Shown piece after piece: positions 33,018 to 41,463 of a stretch of 64,000 nucleotides of DNA. The notes beneath the pieces were generated by a model that saw only the letters and a list, made by a program, of their open reading frames with translations, had not been told where the DNA came from and did no database searches. Position 1 is the stretch's first letter, and each line of letters starts with the position of its first letter. This DNA is from JAGPUQ01 sp050250395. GTDB lineage: Bacteria > Pseudomonadota > Gammaproteobacteria > Pseudomonadales > Porticoccaceae. The translations under genes were made by a program, and so were the position numbers. Location of the stretch: NCBI GenBank assembly GCA_050250395.1, contig JBFWOQ010000001.1:62001-126000 (forward strand), given 5' to 3'.

Positions 33018-33685
33018 ATGCAGCCCTCGGGGCTGCACGACGCGGCGGTATCGCCGCCGGCTTGGGCCGCGGCCCGGTCGAGCAGGTGCAGGAAGGTCTC
33101 CTCGGACTGCGCGCCGGACAGCGATAGTGTGCCGTCGAAAACGAAGAAAGGCACGCCGGTGACGCCCTGGTCACGAGAATAGGCCATGCGGTCGAGCACT
33201 TCGGCGCGACCGTCCGGTCCGGCGAGGCGCTGCGCCAGGGTAGCGGCGCCGCGCATGCCGACTTCACCGGCAATGGCGGCGAGGGTTTCCGCATTGCCGA
33301 CATCCCGGCCGTCGCAGAAATAAGCCCTGAACAAAGCCTCGACCATGGCGTCCTCGCGGTTCTCCGCGCGCGCCCATTCGATCAAGCGGTGGGCGTTGAG
33401 GGTGTTGGCGCCGCGAGCGATACGGTCCAACTGAAATTCGATGCCGACGGATTTTCCCGCCGCGGTCAGGCGCGCGAACATGGCGTCGATCATCTGGCGC
33501 CCGTATTTGCGCTCGATGGTTTCGCGGTACGGATAGCCCTCGGCTGGCGCTTCCGGATGCAACTGGTAGGGAAACCAGCGAACCTCGGTTTGCAGTTGCG
33601 GGCGCTTGGCGAGGGCACGCTCAAGCTGCTTTTTGCCGACATAGCACCAGGGACACACGACATCGGAGATGATATCGATTTGCAT
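33014..33685 (-). CDS. DsbA-family (FrnE-like) thiol oxidoreductase
   Basis: A 223-residue cytoplasmic DsbA-fold protein of the FrnE/polyketide-linked isomerase group. The active site is CPWC at residues 11-14 (SDVVCPWCYVGKK), and the cis-Pro segment is QGVTGVPFFVFDG. No signal peptide is present. The C-terminus carries two extra cysteines (CSPEGCI). The start at 33685 is set by GGAGG 9 nt upstream; a GTG at 33709 is less likely. It lies 73 nt after ridA and about 130 nt before the monooxygenase on the same strand. Confidence 0.92.
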   Translation of the reverse strand: MQIDIISDVVCPWCYVGKKQLERALAKRPQLQTEVRWFPYQLHPEAPAEGYPYRETIERKYGRQMIDAMFARLTAAGKSVGIEFQLDRIARGANTLNAHRLIEWARAENREDAMVEALFRAYFCDGRDVGNAETLAAIAGEVGMRGAATLAQRLAGPDGRAEVLDRMAYSRDQGVTGVPFFVFDGTLSLSGAQSEETFLHLLDRAAAQAGGDTAASCSPEGCI

Positions 33686-33758
33686 GGCTGCATTCCTCCA
33701 GGGTTTCACAACGGAAATTTCAATACCGCCATGCCACCACGGCGGCTCGGGGGGTGTG

Positions 33759-34142
33759 TCAAAGCACCATGATCGCGTCCATTTCCACTTGGGCGGCGCG
33801 CGGCAGCGCGGCCACGCCGACGGCGGCGCGCGCGGGATAGGGCGCCTGGAAATAGCCGGCCATCACCTCGTTGACGAGGGCGAAATGACCGAGATCGACC
33901 AAGAAAATGTTCAGTTTGACGATGTCGCCGAGACTACCGCCGGCGGCCGCGCAGACCGCGGCGAGATTGTCGAACACGCGCGCGATCTGGGCGCGCATGT
34001 CGCCGCTCACCAGTTGCATGCTGACCGGATCGAGGGGAATCTGTCCCGAAAGATAGACCGTGTCGCCGGCGCGTATCGCCTGGGAGTAGGTGCCGATGGC
34101 GGCGGGCGCGCGGTCGCTATGAATGACGGATTTGGCAGTCAA
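33759..34142 (-). CDS. ridA: Reactive intermediate/imine deaminase RidA
   Basis: Hydrolyses reactive enamine/imine intermediates such as 2-aminoacrylate. The 127-residue protein has the family core IGTYSQAIRAGDTVYLSGQIP and the substrate Arg in YPARAAVGVAALP, with the trailing Glu in AQVEMDAI. The start codon is TTG at 34142, backed by GAGGTGAT just upstream; no internal ATG would preserve the fold. It follows spoT by 15 nt, the order seen in Pseudomonas. Confidence 0.95.
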   Translation of the reverse strand: MTAKSVIHSDRAPAAIGTYSQAIRAGDTVYLSGQIPLDPVSMQLVSGDMRAQIARVFDNLAAVCAAAGGSLGDIVKLNIFLVDLGHFALVNEVMAGYFQAPYPARAAVGVAALPRAAQVEMDAIMVL

Positions 34143-34157
34143 GAATCACCTCGGACT

Positions 34158-36272
34158 TCAGTTTTTGACGCGCTGTACCGAGCGCACGGGTTTCAGGGTC
34201 CGGATGCGGCGCATGATGTTGGCGAGATGCACGCGACTGCGCGCGGCGAGCACGATGTTGACCATGCTGGCAGCGTCCCGATCACCCACGTTGATGCGCT
34301 GGATGGTGGCGTCCTGTTCCGCGATCCGGCTCGCCAGGGTGGCGATGATACCGCGCTCGGACGCCACCACCAGCTTCAGCTCCACGGGGAATTCGCCCTT
34401 GACGGTGGGAGACCACTGCAAGGGCAGGGATTTTTCCCGGCTGTCGCGAATGCCGGTCAGGTTTTTGCAGGAATCGCGGTGGATCACCAGACCGCGACCG
34501 GGACTGATGTGACCCAGGATGGGATCGCCGGGCAGCGGGTAGCAGCAGCGCGCGAAACTGATGACCAGGCCCTGCCTGTTGTCGATCAGGATGGGCGAGT
34601 CCAGGTTGGGTGCGACCTCACCGCGATCCGCGACCGGGATCAGGATATTCGCCACGGCGTAGGCAACGCGGCTACCGATGCCGATCTGCTGCAGCACGCT
34701 TTCAAAGGTCTTCGCGCCGGTTTCCTTGAGCAGGTGCCGAATCTGGGATTTGCGAATCTGCTGGTAGCCAGTACCGAAGCGGGACAGCGCTTGGTCCAGC
34801 AGACGCTTGCCAAGTTCCACGGACTCGTCGTGCTGTTGGTGCTTGAGAAAATGACGGATCGCACTGCGGGCTTTGGCGGTGACCACGAAATCGAGCCAGG
34901 ACGGGTTCGGCTGCGCGCCCGGTGCGGTGACGATGCGCACCCGCTGGCCGCTCACCAGCGCCTGGGACAGAGGGCTCAACTGGCCGTTGATCTCGCAACC
35001 GACACAGGTGTCGCCGATATGGGTATGCACGGCATAGGCGAAATCAACCGGAGTGGCGCCGCTCGGAAGCTCGATGATCTTGCCGTTGGGCGTGAAGACA
35101 TAGACCTCGTCCGGAAAAAGATCGGTCTTCACATGTTCGATGAACTCCAGCGAGTTGCCGGCCTGGCGCTGCAATTCGAGCAGGCTCTTGACCCAGCGGT
35201 TGGCGCGACTTTGGTTACCGGCGGCCACTCCCGACCCCCGCTTGTAAAACCAGTGCGAAGCAATCCCGTAGTTGGCAAGGTCGTCCATTTCGCGGGTGCG
35301 TATCTGCACTTCGATGGGAACGCCGTGCATGCCTACCACCACCGTGTGCAGCGACTGATAGCCATTTGCCTTGGGAATGGCGATGTAATCCTTGAATTCG
35401 CCGGTGACGGGTTTGTACAGGTTGTGGACAACGCCCAACGCCCGGTAGCACGCATCCACTGAATCGACCACGATGCGGAAGGCGAACACATCCATCAGCG
35501 ACTTGAACGAGCGCTTCTTGAGCTTCATCTTCTGGTAAATGCTCCAGAGATGTTTTTCGCGCCCGGTTACGCTGGCCACAATAGCCTCGCTTTGCAGCCG
35601 GCTTTCGAGCGCTTCCTGGATTTCCGCCACCACCCCGATGCGGCGACCGCGCGCGTTGCGCAACGCCTCGCGAATGCGGTGGTGGCGCAAGGGATACAGC
35701 GCCGCGAAGCCCAGCTCCTCGAATTCGACGCGCATGTCGTTCATGCCCAGACGCTGGGCCAGGGGCGAGTAGATGTCCAGGGTCTCGCGGGCGACGCGGC
35801 GCCGCTTCTCCGGCGGCAGCACGCCCAGGGTGCGCATGTTGTGCAGCCGGTCGGCAAGCTTCACCAGCACCACGCGAATGTCGCGGGACATGGCGAGCGC
35901 CATTTTCTGGAAGTTTTCGGCTTGCTGTTCGGCGCGGGACGAAAATTCGATTTCGGTCAGCTTGCTGACCCCGTCGACCAGATCGGAGACGGTCTTGCCG
36001 AAGCGGCGGTTCAGCTGCGGGCGAGTGACCTGGGTGTCTTCAATGACATCGTGGAGCAACGCGGCCATGAGGCCTTCGCTGTCCATGTGCATGTCGGCGA
36101 GGATGTGGGTGACGGCAAGCGGGTGCGAAATGTAGGGCTCGCCGCTCTGCCGGAGCTGGCCCTCATGGCCGGTTTTTGCGTAATCGAAGGCGCGCCGAAC
36201 ACGTCGAACTTGGGAAGCGGGGAGGTAGGTGGATAGTTTTCGCTCGAGCGAACCGATCGCCTCCAGACACAC
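34158..36272 (-). CDS. spoT: Bifunctional (p)ppGpp synthetase/hydrolase SpoT
   Basis: Makes and mainly degrades the stringent-response alarmone. It has 704 residues from the GTG at 36272: HD hydrolase domain (HPLAVTHIL and LLHDVIEDT, HD near residue 74), synthetase domain (KANGYQSLHTVVVG), TGS domain (VYVFTPNGKIIELPSGATPV), a helical/RIS region with a CCYPLPGDPI motif and a C-terminal ACT domain. An ATG at 36323 would overlap rpoZ by 41 nt and add 17 unlike residues. The GTG gives the E. coli-like N-terminus, has GGAGG 4 nt upstream, and leaves 10 nt after the rpoZ stop. Length matches E. coli (702). Confidence 0.97.
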   Translation of the reverse strand: MCLEAIGSLERKLSTYLPASQVRRVRRAFDYAKTGHEGQLRQSGEPYISHPLAVTHILADMHMDSEGLMAALLHDVIEDTQVTRPQLNRRFGKTVSDLVDGVSKLTEIEFSSRAEQQAENFQKMALAMSRDIRVVLVKLADRLHNMRTLGVLPPEKRRRVARETLDIYSPLAQRLGMNDMRVEFEELGFAALYPLRHHRIREALRNARGRRIGVVAEIQEALESRLQSEAIVASVTGREKHLWSIYQKMKLKKRSFKSLMDVFAFRIVVDSVDACYRALGVVHNLYKPVTGEFKDYIAIPKANGYQSLHTVVVGMHGVPIEVQIRTREMDDLANYGIASHWFYKRGSGVAAGNQSRANRWVKSLLELQRQAGNSLEFIEHVKTDLFPDEVYVFTPNGKIIELPSGATPVDFAYAVHTHIGDTCVGCEINGQLSPLSQALVSGQRVRIVTAPGAQPNPSWLDFVVTAKARSAIRHFLKHQQHDESVELGKRLLDQALSRFGTGYQQIRKSQIRHLLKETGAKTFESVLQQIGIGSRVAYAVANILIPVADRGEVAPNLDSPILIDNRQGLVISFARCCYPLPGDPILGHISPGRGLVIHRDSCKNLTGIRDSREKSLPLQWSPTVKGEFPVELKLVVASERGIIATLASRIAEQDATIQRINVGDRDAASMVNIVLAARSRVHLANIMRRIRTLKPVRSVQRVKN

Positions 36273-36282
36273 CGCCTCCGGG

Positions 36283-36582
36283 TCAGTCGTCGCCGGCCAG
36301 TGTTGCGTCGTCCTCAAAGACATACGGCGGCAGCTCCGTGACCCGCGAGAGGTCAAGCGATAGGAAGTCTTCGACGTCTTCAACTTCGTCGAGAATGCTG
36401 CGGTCAACCAGGCCCGCCGCGATTTCCCGCAATGCGACCACGGTAGGCTTGTCATTTTCCCAGGGCACCAGGGGCTCCTTGCCGCCGGTGGCGAGCTGGC
36501 GCGCGCGTTTGCCGGCAATCATCACCAGCTCAAAGCGGTTATCGACGTTTTCCAGACAGTCTTCGACAGTAATGCGGGCCAT
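36283..36582 (-). CDS. rpoZ: RNA polymerase omega subunit
   Basis: The small RNA polymerase subunit that helps assemble beta-prime and forms part of a ppGpp site. The 99-residue protein starts MARITVEDCLENVDNRFELV and has KRARQLATGG and NDKPTVVALREIA, the conserved core. The acidic tail (DEVEDVEDF, EDDATLAGDD) is usual. It is placed between gmk and spoT on the same strand, as in E. coli and Pseudomonas. Confidence 0.98.
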   Translation of the reverse strand: MARITVEDCLENVDNRFELVMIAGKRARQLATGGKEPLVPWENDKPTVVALREIAAGLVDRSILDEVEDVEDFLSLDLSRVTELPPYVFEDDATLAGDD

Positions 36583-36652
36583 GTTTCGCCTCGAATAGGG
36601 ACGGTTGCCGGCCGTTGGAGCGGCGGCTTGCGAGTTTACCGCAAAACCCGGC

Positions 36653-37270
36653 TCAGGACAGCAGTGACCGAAGCAGCGCCTCAAAACGTCGTTCCTGGGC
36701 GCCGAGGGTGAGGCGCTGGCTTTTTACCACCGCCAGCAGTTCATCGAGCGCCCTATCGAACTGGTCGTTGACGATGAGGTAATCGGCCTCGACATAGTGC
36801 GAAATCTCCTCGCGCGCCTGCGCCAGGCGCTGCCGGATCACTTCCGGCCGGTCCTGGCGCCGGCTGGTCAGCCGGGTCATCAGGGTGTCGATGGAGGGCG
36901 GCAAAATGAACACACGCACGCAGTCCGGCAGCAGTCGACGCACCTGAGCCGCCCCCTGCCAGTCTATCTCGAGGACCACGTCGGTGCCGTTGTGGAGTTG
37001 CTCCTCAACCCAGCGCTGCGAGGTGCCATAAAGATTGTTGAATACGCGCGCGTGCTCAAGAAACTCCGCCTGATCGAGCATCGCAAGGAACTCCGGCTCG
37101 GTCACAAAGTGGTAGTCGATGCCATCCCGTTCGCCGGGACGCATGGCGCGCGTGGTGTGGGAAACCGAGACCCGGATGTCCGGCAGTTGCCGTACCAACT
37201 CGGCGAGCAGGCTGGTCTTGCCGGCGCCCGAGGGCGCGGATACGGTGAAAAGTGTCCCCCGATGGGCCAT
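36653..37270 (-). CDS. gmk: Guanylate kinase
   Basis: Phosphorylates GMP/dGMP to GDP/dGDP. The 205-residue P-loop kinase has Walker A SAPSGAGKTS (residues 11-20), the GMP-binding SVSHTTRAMRPGE and DYHFV segments, and EIDWQGA. The start at 37270 (MAHRGTLFTVS) is the family-like one. It lies 54 nt downstream of yicC and 70 nt upstream of rpoZ; guanine nucleotide synthesis is thus adjacent to the alarmone enzyme. Confidence 0.98.
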   Translation of the reverse strand: MAHRGTLFTVSAPSGAGKTSLLAELVRQLPDIRVSVSHTTRAMRPGERDGIDYHFVTEPEFLAMLDQAEFLEHARVFNNLYGTSQRWVEEQLHNGTDVVLEIDWQGAAQVRRLLPDCVRVFILPPSIDTLMTRLTSRRQDRPEVIRQRLAQAREEISHYVEADYLIVNDQFDRALDELLAVVKSQRLTLGAQERRFEALLRSLLS

Positions 37271-37324
37271 GTCACCGCTCCCGCGTCGATTTGAGATGGA
37301 GTTCGGGTTGTCGCACGCCGCGCC

Positions 37325-38188
37325 TCATTCGAGATTTTGCACCTGTTCGCGGATCTGTTCGATCAGCACTTTCATCTCCACGACCGCCTGAGTGGTCGCG
37401 GTGCCGATGGATTTGGAACCCAGGGTATTGGCCTCCCGGTTCAGCTCCTGGGACAGGAAATCGAGGCGCCGGCCAACCGCTCCCGACGCCGCCAATACGC
37501 GCCGGAATTCGCCGCTGTGGGTAGCCAATCGATCCAGCTCTTCGTCGACATCGGCGCGTTGGGCGAGATAGGCCAGCTCCTGTTCGAGACGGTCGGTATC
37601 GAACTGCGCGACCAGCTCATCGAGGCGGGCGCGGAGCTTCGTGCGCTGCACGGCGAGCAGCTCGGGCAGGATCACGCGCATTTTTTCGACTTCCCGGTCA
37701 AGCCGATCGAGGCGGTCGCGGATCAGGGTGGCAAGCTGCTCGCCCTCGCGCAACCTCACATCGACAAGTTCCGCGACCACCTGACGAAACAGCCCGGTGG
37801 CCGTCTGCGCGAGCATCTCCCGATCCGGCGTCACGACACGCACCACACCGGGCATGCGCAGCAGATCGAGGGGAGAAACCGGCGCGCTGTCCGGGAGCAG
37901 CGCGGCAATCTGCGCGCAGGCGCCAACATAAGCGTGGACGCTATTTTCGTCGATGGCGATCCGGGCGTCTTCGGCGGTTTCGGTCAGGGTCAGCGTGGCG
38001 TCGATCTTGCCGCGCGGGAGGTGCTCGCGGAGGATGTCACGCAGCGGCATCTCCAGCTCGCGCACGCTTTCCGGAAGCCGGAGGTGCGGCTCCAGAAAGC
38101 GGTGGTTGACCGAGCGCAGCTCCCAGGTCAGGGCGCCGCCCGGAACCTGGCGGGTGGCACGCGCGAAGGCGGTCATGCTGCTGGGCAT
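37325..38188 (-). CDS. yicC: YicC family endoribonuclease
   Basis: A 287-residue protein of the YicC/YloC family, reported as an endoribonuclease that can affect small-RNA turnover. N-terminal family motif SMTAFARATRQVPGG and WELRSVNHRFLE; C-terminal DUF1732 with DFLSQELNREANTLGSKS. The start at 38188 (MPSSMTAFAR) gives exactly the E. coli length; the upstream open frame is spurious. It leads the yicC-gmk-rpoZ-spoT-ridA run and diverges from rph. Confidence 0.96.
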   Translation of the reverse strand: MPSSMTAFARATRQVPGGALTWELRSVNHRFLEPHLRLPESVRELEMPLRDILREHLPRGKIDATLTLTETAEDARIAIDENSVHAYVGACAQIAALLPDSAPVSPLDLLRMPGVVRVVTPDREMLAQTATGLFRQVVAELVDVRLREGEQLATLIRDRLDRLDREVEKMRVILPELLAVQRTKLRARLDELVAQFDTDRLEQELAYLAQRADVDEELDRLATHSGEFRRVLAASGAVGRRLDFLSQELNREANTLGSKSIGTATTQAVVEMKVLIEQIREQVQNLE

Positions 38189-38225
38189 GGGCGGGCACTG
38201 TGGGCGGTGAAACGAGGCAACCATC

Positions 38226-38250
38226 TTAGCAGCTTGTTGAAAAGCTGCTG
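38226..38250. repeat. Hairpin repeat (AGCAG-GTTGAA loop), copy 2
   Basis: On the plus strand AGCAGCTT, loop GTTGAA, AAGCTGCT, an 8-bp perfect stem in the yicC-rph divergent space. It matches the repeat at 32992-33017 with the same loop; the T-A pair there is a C-G pair here. A second small stem (GCTGC/GCAGC) follows at once. The remaining 210 nt up to rph hold no other clear feature apart from a TACAAT at 38402-38407 that could be an rph -10 element. Confidence 0.6.
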
Positions 38251-38462
38251 CGGCAGCCAGCGGCTTCGTTGCGTGGTGCTCGCTCCTTCCCCTATCCATT
38301 TGATATGTCTCGGTCGCCGCGCCGTGCGCCCCGCAGCCGGTCGCCTCGCGACGTTTTTCAGCGAGCTGTCAGCAAATGTCGGGCCGCACCGGCACTTCCT
38401 CTACAATGGCGCTCCTTTCCGCGCTGCGGATTCATTGCCCGCGCCCCTACCGAGGATATGCC

Positions 38463-39182
38463 ATGGCCAGACCCAGTGGTCGCCGCCCCGAACAATTGCG
38501 CCCGGTGAAGATACAGCGCGAATTCACCAAGCATGCCGAAGGTTCGGTGCTGGTGTCGTTTGGCGACACCCGGGTGATCTGCACCGCCAGCGTCGAGTCG
38601 GGCGTGCCGCGTTTTTTGCGCGGCAAGAATCAGGGCTGGGTAACCGCCGAATACGGCATGCTGCCCCGCTCGACCAACGAGCGCATGGGGCGCGAGGCGG
38701 CGCGCGGCGGTCAGGGCGGTCGTACCCAGGAAATTCAGCGCCTCATCGGACGTTCGCTGCGCGCGGCCATCGATATGAAAAAGCTGGGCGAAAACACCAT
38801 TACCATCGATTGCGACGTGATTCAGGCCGACGGCGGCACCCGCACCGCGGCCATTACCGGCGCCTGCGTCGCCCTGGTGGACGCCATTCGCTATCTCCAG
38901 CGTCGCAAGCGCATCGTCGATGATCCGCTGCTGTACATGGTGGCATCCGTATCGGTCGGCATGTATCAGGGAGAGGCCGTCCTCGATCTCGACTACGCCG
39001 AGGATTCGGCCGCCGACACCGATCTCAATGTGGTGATGACGGCACCCGGCGGTTTCGTCGAAGTCCAGGGCACGGCGGAGGCCGCGCCCTTTTCGGGCGC
39101 CGATCTCAATGCCATGCTGGCGCTGGCGCAACGGGGTATCGCCGATCTGGTCCGGGTCCAGCAGATGGCGCTGGCGCAATGA
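38463..39182 (+). CDS. rph: Ribonuclease PH
   Basis: A phosphorolytic 3'-5' exoribonuclease that trims tRNA 3' ends as a hexamer. The 239-residue protein has RPSGRRPEQLRPV, GDTRVICTASVE, the RNA/phosphate-binding GREAARGGQGGRTQEIQRL and the catalytic Asp segment LDLDYAEDSAADTDLNVV. The ATG at 38463 is family-like. It is convergent with crc and divergent from yicC, as in Pseudomonas. Confidence 0.98.
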   Translation: MARPSGRRPEQLRPVKIQREFTKHAEGSVLVSFGDTRVICTASVESGVPRFLRGKNQGWVTAEYGMLPRSTNERMGREAARGGQGGRTQEIQRLIGRSLRAAIDMKKLGENTITIDCDVIQADGGTRTAAITGACVALVDAIRYLQRRKRIVDDPLLYMVASVSVGMYQGEAVLDLDYAEDSAADTDLNVVMTAPGGFVEVQGTAEAAPFSGADLNAMLALAQRGIADLVRVQQMALAQ

Positions 39183-39250
39183 CCGGCCGCCGCTGACCCG
39201 CATCCCTGTTCGCGGCGGCGATCACGGATGGAGTCCGCCGGCTGTGCCGA

Positions 39251-40024
39251 TCACAGGCCCACAATGTCGTAATCGACAATCACCGGGGCATGACTGGAAA
39301 AGGCTTTGGACTTGTAGATCGCCGCGTACTCCACCGCACGGATCAGATCCCGCGATACCAGTTGGGTATCCGTACGCCAGCCATCGCCCTTGCCCAGAGT
39401 ACCGGACGGCCACCAGCTGAATTCGTCGCTATCGGTATTGGCGACACGGAACGCGTCGGCGTAACCGACCTGTTCCTGAACCTGACGCCACCACTGCCGG
39501 TCTTCGGGCAAAAACCCCGGCGAATTGGTGTAACTGGCGGCGTTCTCGATATCCGCTGCCGTCGCCGCGATACCCCAATTGCCGCAGTAGATGTAGCGCC
39601 GGCGCTTGCGGGTTATTTTTTCCATATGGGCGAGCAGCCCACCCAAAAACCGGGTTTTGGTTTCCTGTTGCGCGGGTTCCCCACCCTGGGGCGCCAGCAG
39701 GGAAACCACACTCAGGCTTTCGAAATCGGCCTGCAGGTAGCGGCCATCGGTATCGTCGCCGCTGAAGAGTCCGAACCCGTAGATCAGGGCTTTGGGAACC
39801 ACTCGGGTATAGATCGCCACGCCGTCGCGTAGCGGATCGGATGAATCGAGGTAATAGGCGCTAAATCCGTCGAGCTGGAATTCCGGTCGATCCTCCATTT
39901 CGGGGATACGCGCCCGCAGGTCCTGCAGGCAGATCAGTTCGGCGTCCTGTCCGGCCAGCCATGCGAACAGACCGCGCGCGGCGGCCTGGAAAATGCCGTC
40001 GCAGGATATGCTGATAACCCTCAT
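39251..40024 (-). CDS. crc: Crc-like protein (endonuclease/exonuclease/phosphatase fold, catalytically degenerate)
   Basis: A 257-residue EEP-fold protein in the position of Pseudomonas crc (rph-crc-pyrE). Crc works with Hfq to repress translation of catabolic genes. Shared segments are ICLQDLRA near residue 31, GRYLQADFESLSV, YIYCG and SSHAPVIVDYD. Nuclease residues of the exonuclease III family are altered: Glu is Asp in CLQD, the GDxN motif is CGNW, and the Asp before the final His is Ser in SSHAPV. This fits a regulator, not a nuclease. It diverges from pyrE with 96 nt between the starts. Confidence 0.88.
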   Translation of the reverse strand: MRVISISCDGIFQAAARGLFAWLAGQDAELICLQDLRARIPEMEDRPEFQLDGFSAYYLDSSDPLRDGVAIYTRVVPKALIYGFGLFSGDDTDGRYLQADFESLSVVSLLAPQGGEPAQQETKTRFLGGLLAHMEKITRKRRRYIYCGNWGIAATAADIENAASYTNSPGFLPEDRQWWRQVQEQVGYADAFRVANTDSDEFSWWPSGTLGKGDGWRTDTQLVSRDLIRAVEYAAIYKSKAFSSHAPVIVDYDIVGL

Positions 40025-40120
40025 GATCGCCCCTTGTGGTGTTGGCCTGTATCATAACCCGGCGCTTTCGCCGAACGACATGCTACGAGCGTCGTTGCGT
40101 GCACGATCCTGGAGTACCGC

Positions 40121-40756
40121 ATGCTGGCATATCAACGCGACTTCATCGACCTCGCAGTATCGCGCGAGGCTCTGCTGTTTGGCGAATTCAAGCTGAAGTC
40201 GGGCCGAATGAGTCCTTATTTCTTCAATGCCGGGCGTTTTTGCGACGGCGCCAGCCTCAACACGCTGGGATCATGCTATGCGGACGCGGTACTGGCCTCG
40301 GGTATCGGGTTCGATTTTCTGTTTGGTCCCGCCTACAAGGGCATCCCGCTGGCCGTCGCGACCGCCATGGCCCTGGCGCAACGTCATGGCCGCCCGACGC
40401 CCTGGTGCTTCAACCGCAAGGAGGCCAAGGACCACGGCGAAGGCGGGACGCTGGTGGGGGCGCCCGCTGCCGGGCGCGCCCTCATCGTCGACGACGTCAT
40501 CACCGCCGGCACGGCGATCCGCGACGCTGCGACCATACTCCGCAATGCCGGCGCAACCCTGGCGGGCGTCATGCTGGGCCTGGATCGTCGGGAGCGTGGC
40601 CGGGGAGCCCGCTCGGCGACCCAGGAAGTGGCAGACGAACTGGACGTACCTGTGATGAGCATCATCGCTATCGATCACATCATCGAATATCTTGAGGCCG
40701 CGGCGCCAGCGCGGGTGGCGGCGCTGCGTGATTACCGCGGTACTTACGGTGTTTGA
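40121..40756 (+). CDS. pyrE: Orotate phosphoribosyltransferase
   Basis: Adds PRPP to orotate to form OMP in pyrimidine synthesis. The 211-residue enzyme has the PRPP motif ALIVDDVITAGTA (about 120-132), the catalytic Lys loop in FNRKEAKDHGEGG and FKLKSGRMSPYFFNAG. GGAG lies 7 nt before the ATG. It is followed 26 nt later by the DUF4124 gene. Confidence 0.98.
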   Translation: MLAYQRDFIDLAVSREALLFGEFKLKSGRMSPYFFNAGRFCDGASLNTLGSCYADAVLASGIGFDFLFGPAYKGIPLAVATAMALAQRHGRPTPWCFNRKEAKDHGEGGTLVGAPAAGRALIVDDVITAGTAIRDAATILRNAGATLAGVMLGLDRRERGRGARSATQEVADELDVPVMSIIAIDHIIEYLEAAAPARVAALRDYRGTYGV

Positions 40757-40782
40757 CCACGAAGGAAAAGGAGAATGAAACG

Positions 40783-41463
40783 GTGAACGGGCGACACATC
40801 CAGACGGCATGCGCGGCAGCCGGCGCATTGGTCGGCCTGTGGCTGCTGACCCTCCCTGCCGATGCAGCCAATCTCTACCGCTACCGCAATGCGCAGGGTG
40901 TGCTGGTCATCGACCACACGGTGCCGGCGAGTGCCGCCCAGAGCGGCTACGAGATTCTGGACCCGGATGGCCGGGTTCTGGAAACTGTCGCGGCGAGCGG
41001 CGACAAGACCCCAGCGGGAGAGCCCCGCAAGTCCGCACCGGTTCGCACCGAGCACCAGGAAAAAATCGACCGCTATCTGTTGAGCAGCTACAGCACGGTG
41101 GCCGATATCGATGTGGTAAAGGCACGACGGCTGCAAGAGGTTGAGCGCGAAATCGGCATCGATAACGTACGCGTCGAGGAGATCGAGCGTCAGCGTATGG
41201 CAACCGAGGACAGCGCCGCCAACGTGCAGCGCGGCGGCAAGCCAGTACCCGCCAAACTCCTCGGTGAACTGAAAGGACTGAATCAGCGGTTGGAGCAGGC
41301 TCGCCAGCGTCTCGCCGAGCGCAAGCTACAGTACACCGAGATCGAGCAGCTCTACGCGGAGTACGCCGCACGCTTCACGGAGTTGAAAAACGCTCATCCG
41401 GCAGCGGCGACGCAAACAGCGCCGGCGCCAGTGCCTGCCACTGCTCCGGCCAATGCGCCGTAG
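40783..41463 (+). CDS. DUF4124 domain periplasmic protein
   Basis: An exported protein of 226 residues with a signal peptide (GALVGLWLLTLPADA, cleavage likely before ANLYRYR), a DUF4124 domain (NLYRYRNAQGVLVIDHTVP), a long helical segment with Arg/Glu coiled-coil character (about 105-200) and an Ala/Pro low-complexity tail. The GTG at 40783 is preferred: AAGGAG lies 9 nt upstream. A TTG at 40753 would overlap pyrE. The family function is unknown. The last 89 nt overlap the 3' end of slmA on the other strand. Confidence 0.85.
   Translation: MNGRHIQTACAAAGALVGLWLLTLPADAANLYRYRNAQGVLVIDHTVPASAAQSGYEILDPDGRVLETVAASGDKTPAGEPRKSAPVRTEHQEKIDRYLLSSYSTVADIDVVKARRLQEVEREIGIDNVRVEEIERQRMATEDSAANVQRGGKPVPAKLLGELKGLNQRLEQARQRLAERKLQYTEIEQLYAEYAARFTELKNAHPAAATQTAPAPVPATAPANAP

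Noticed and set aside
36323..36325. ATG as the spoT start codon
   Set aside because: It would overlap rpoZ by 41 nt and add residues unlike any SpoT; the GTG at 36272 has GGAGG and matches the known N-terminus.
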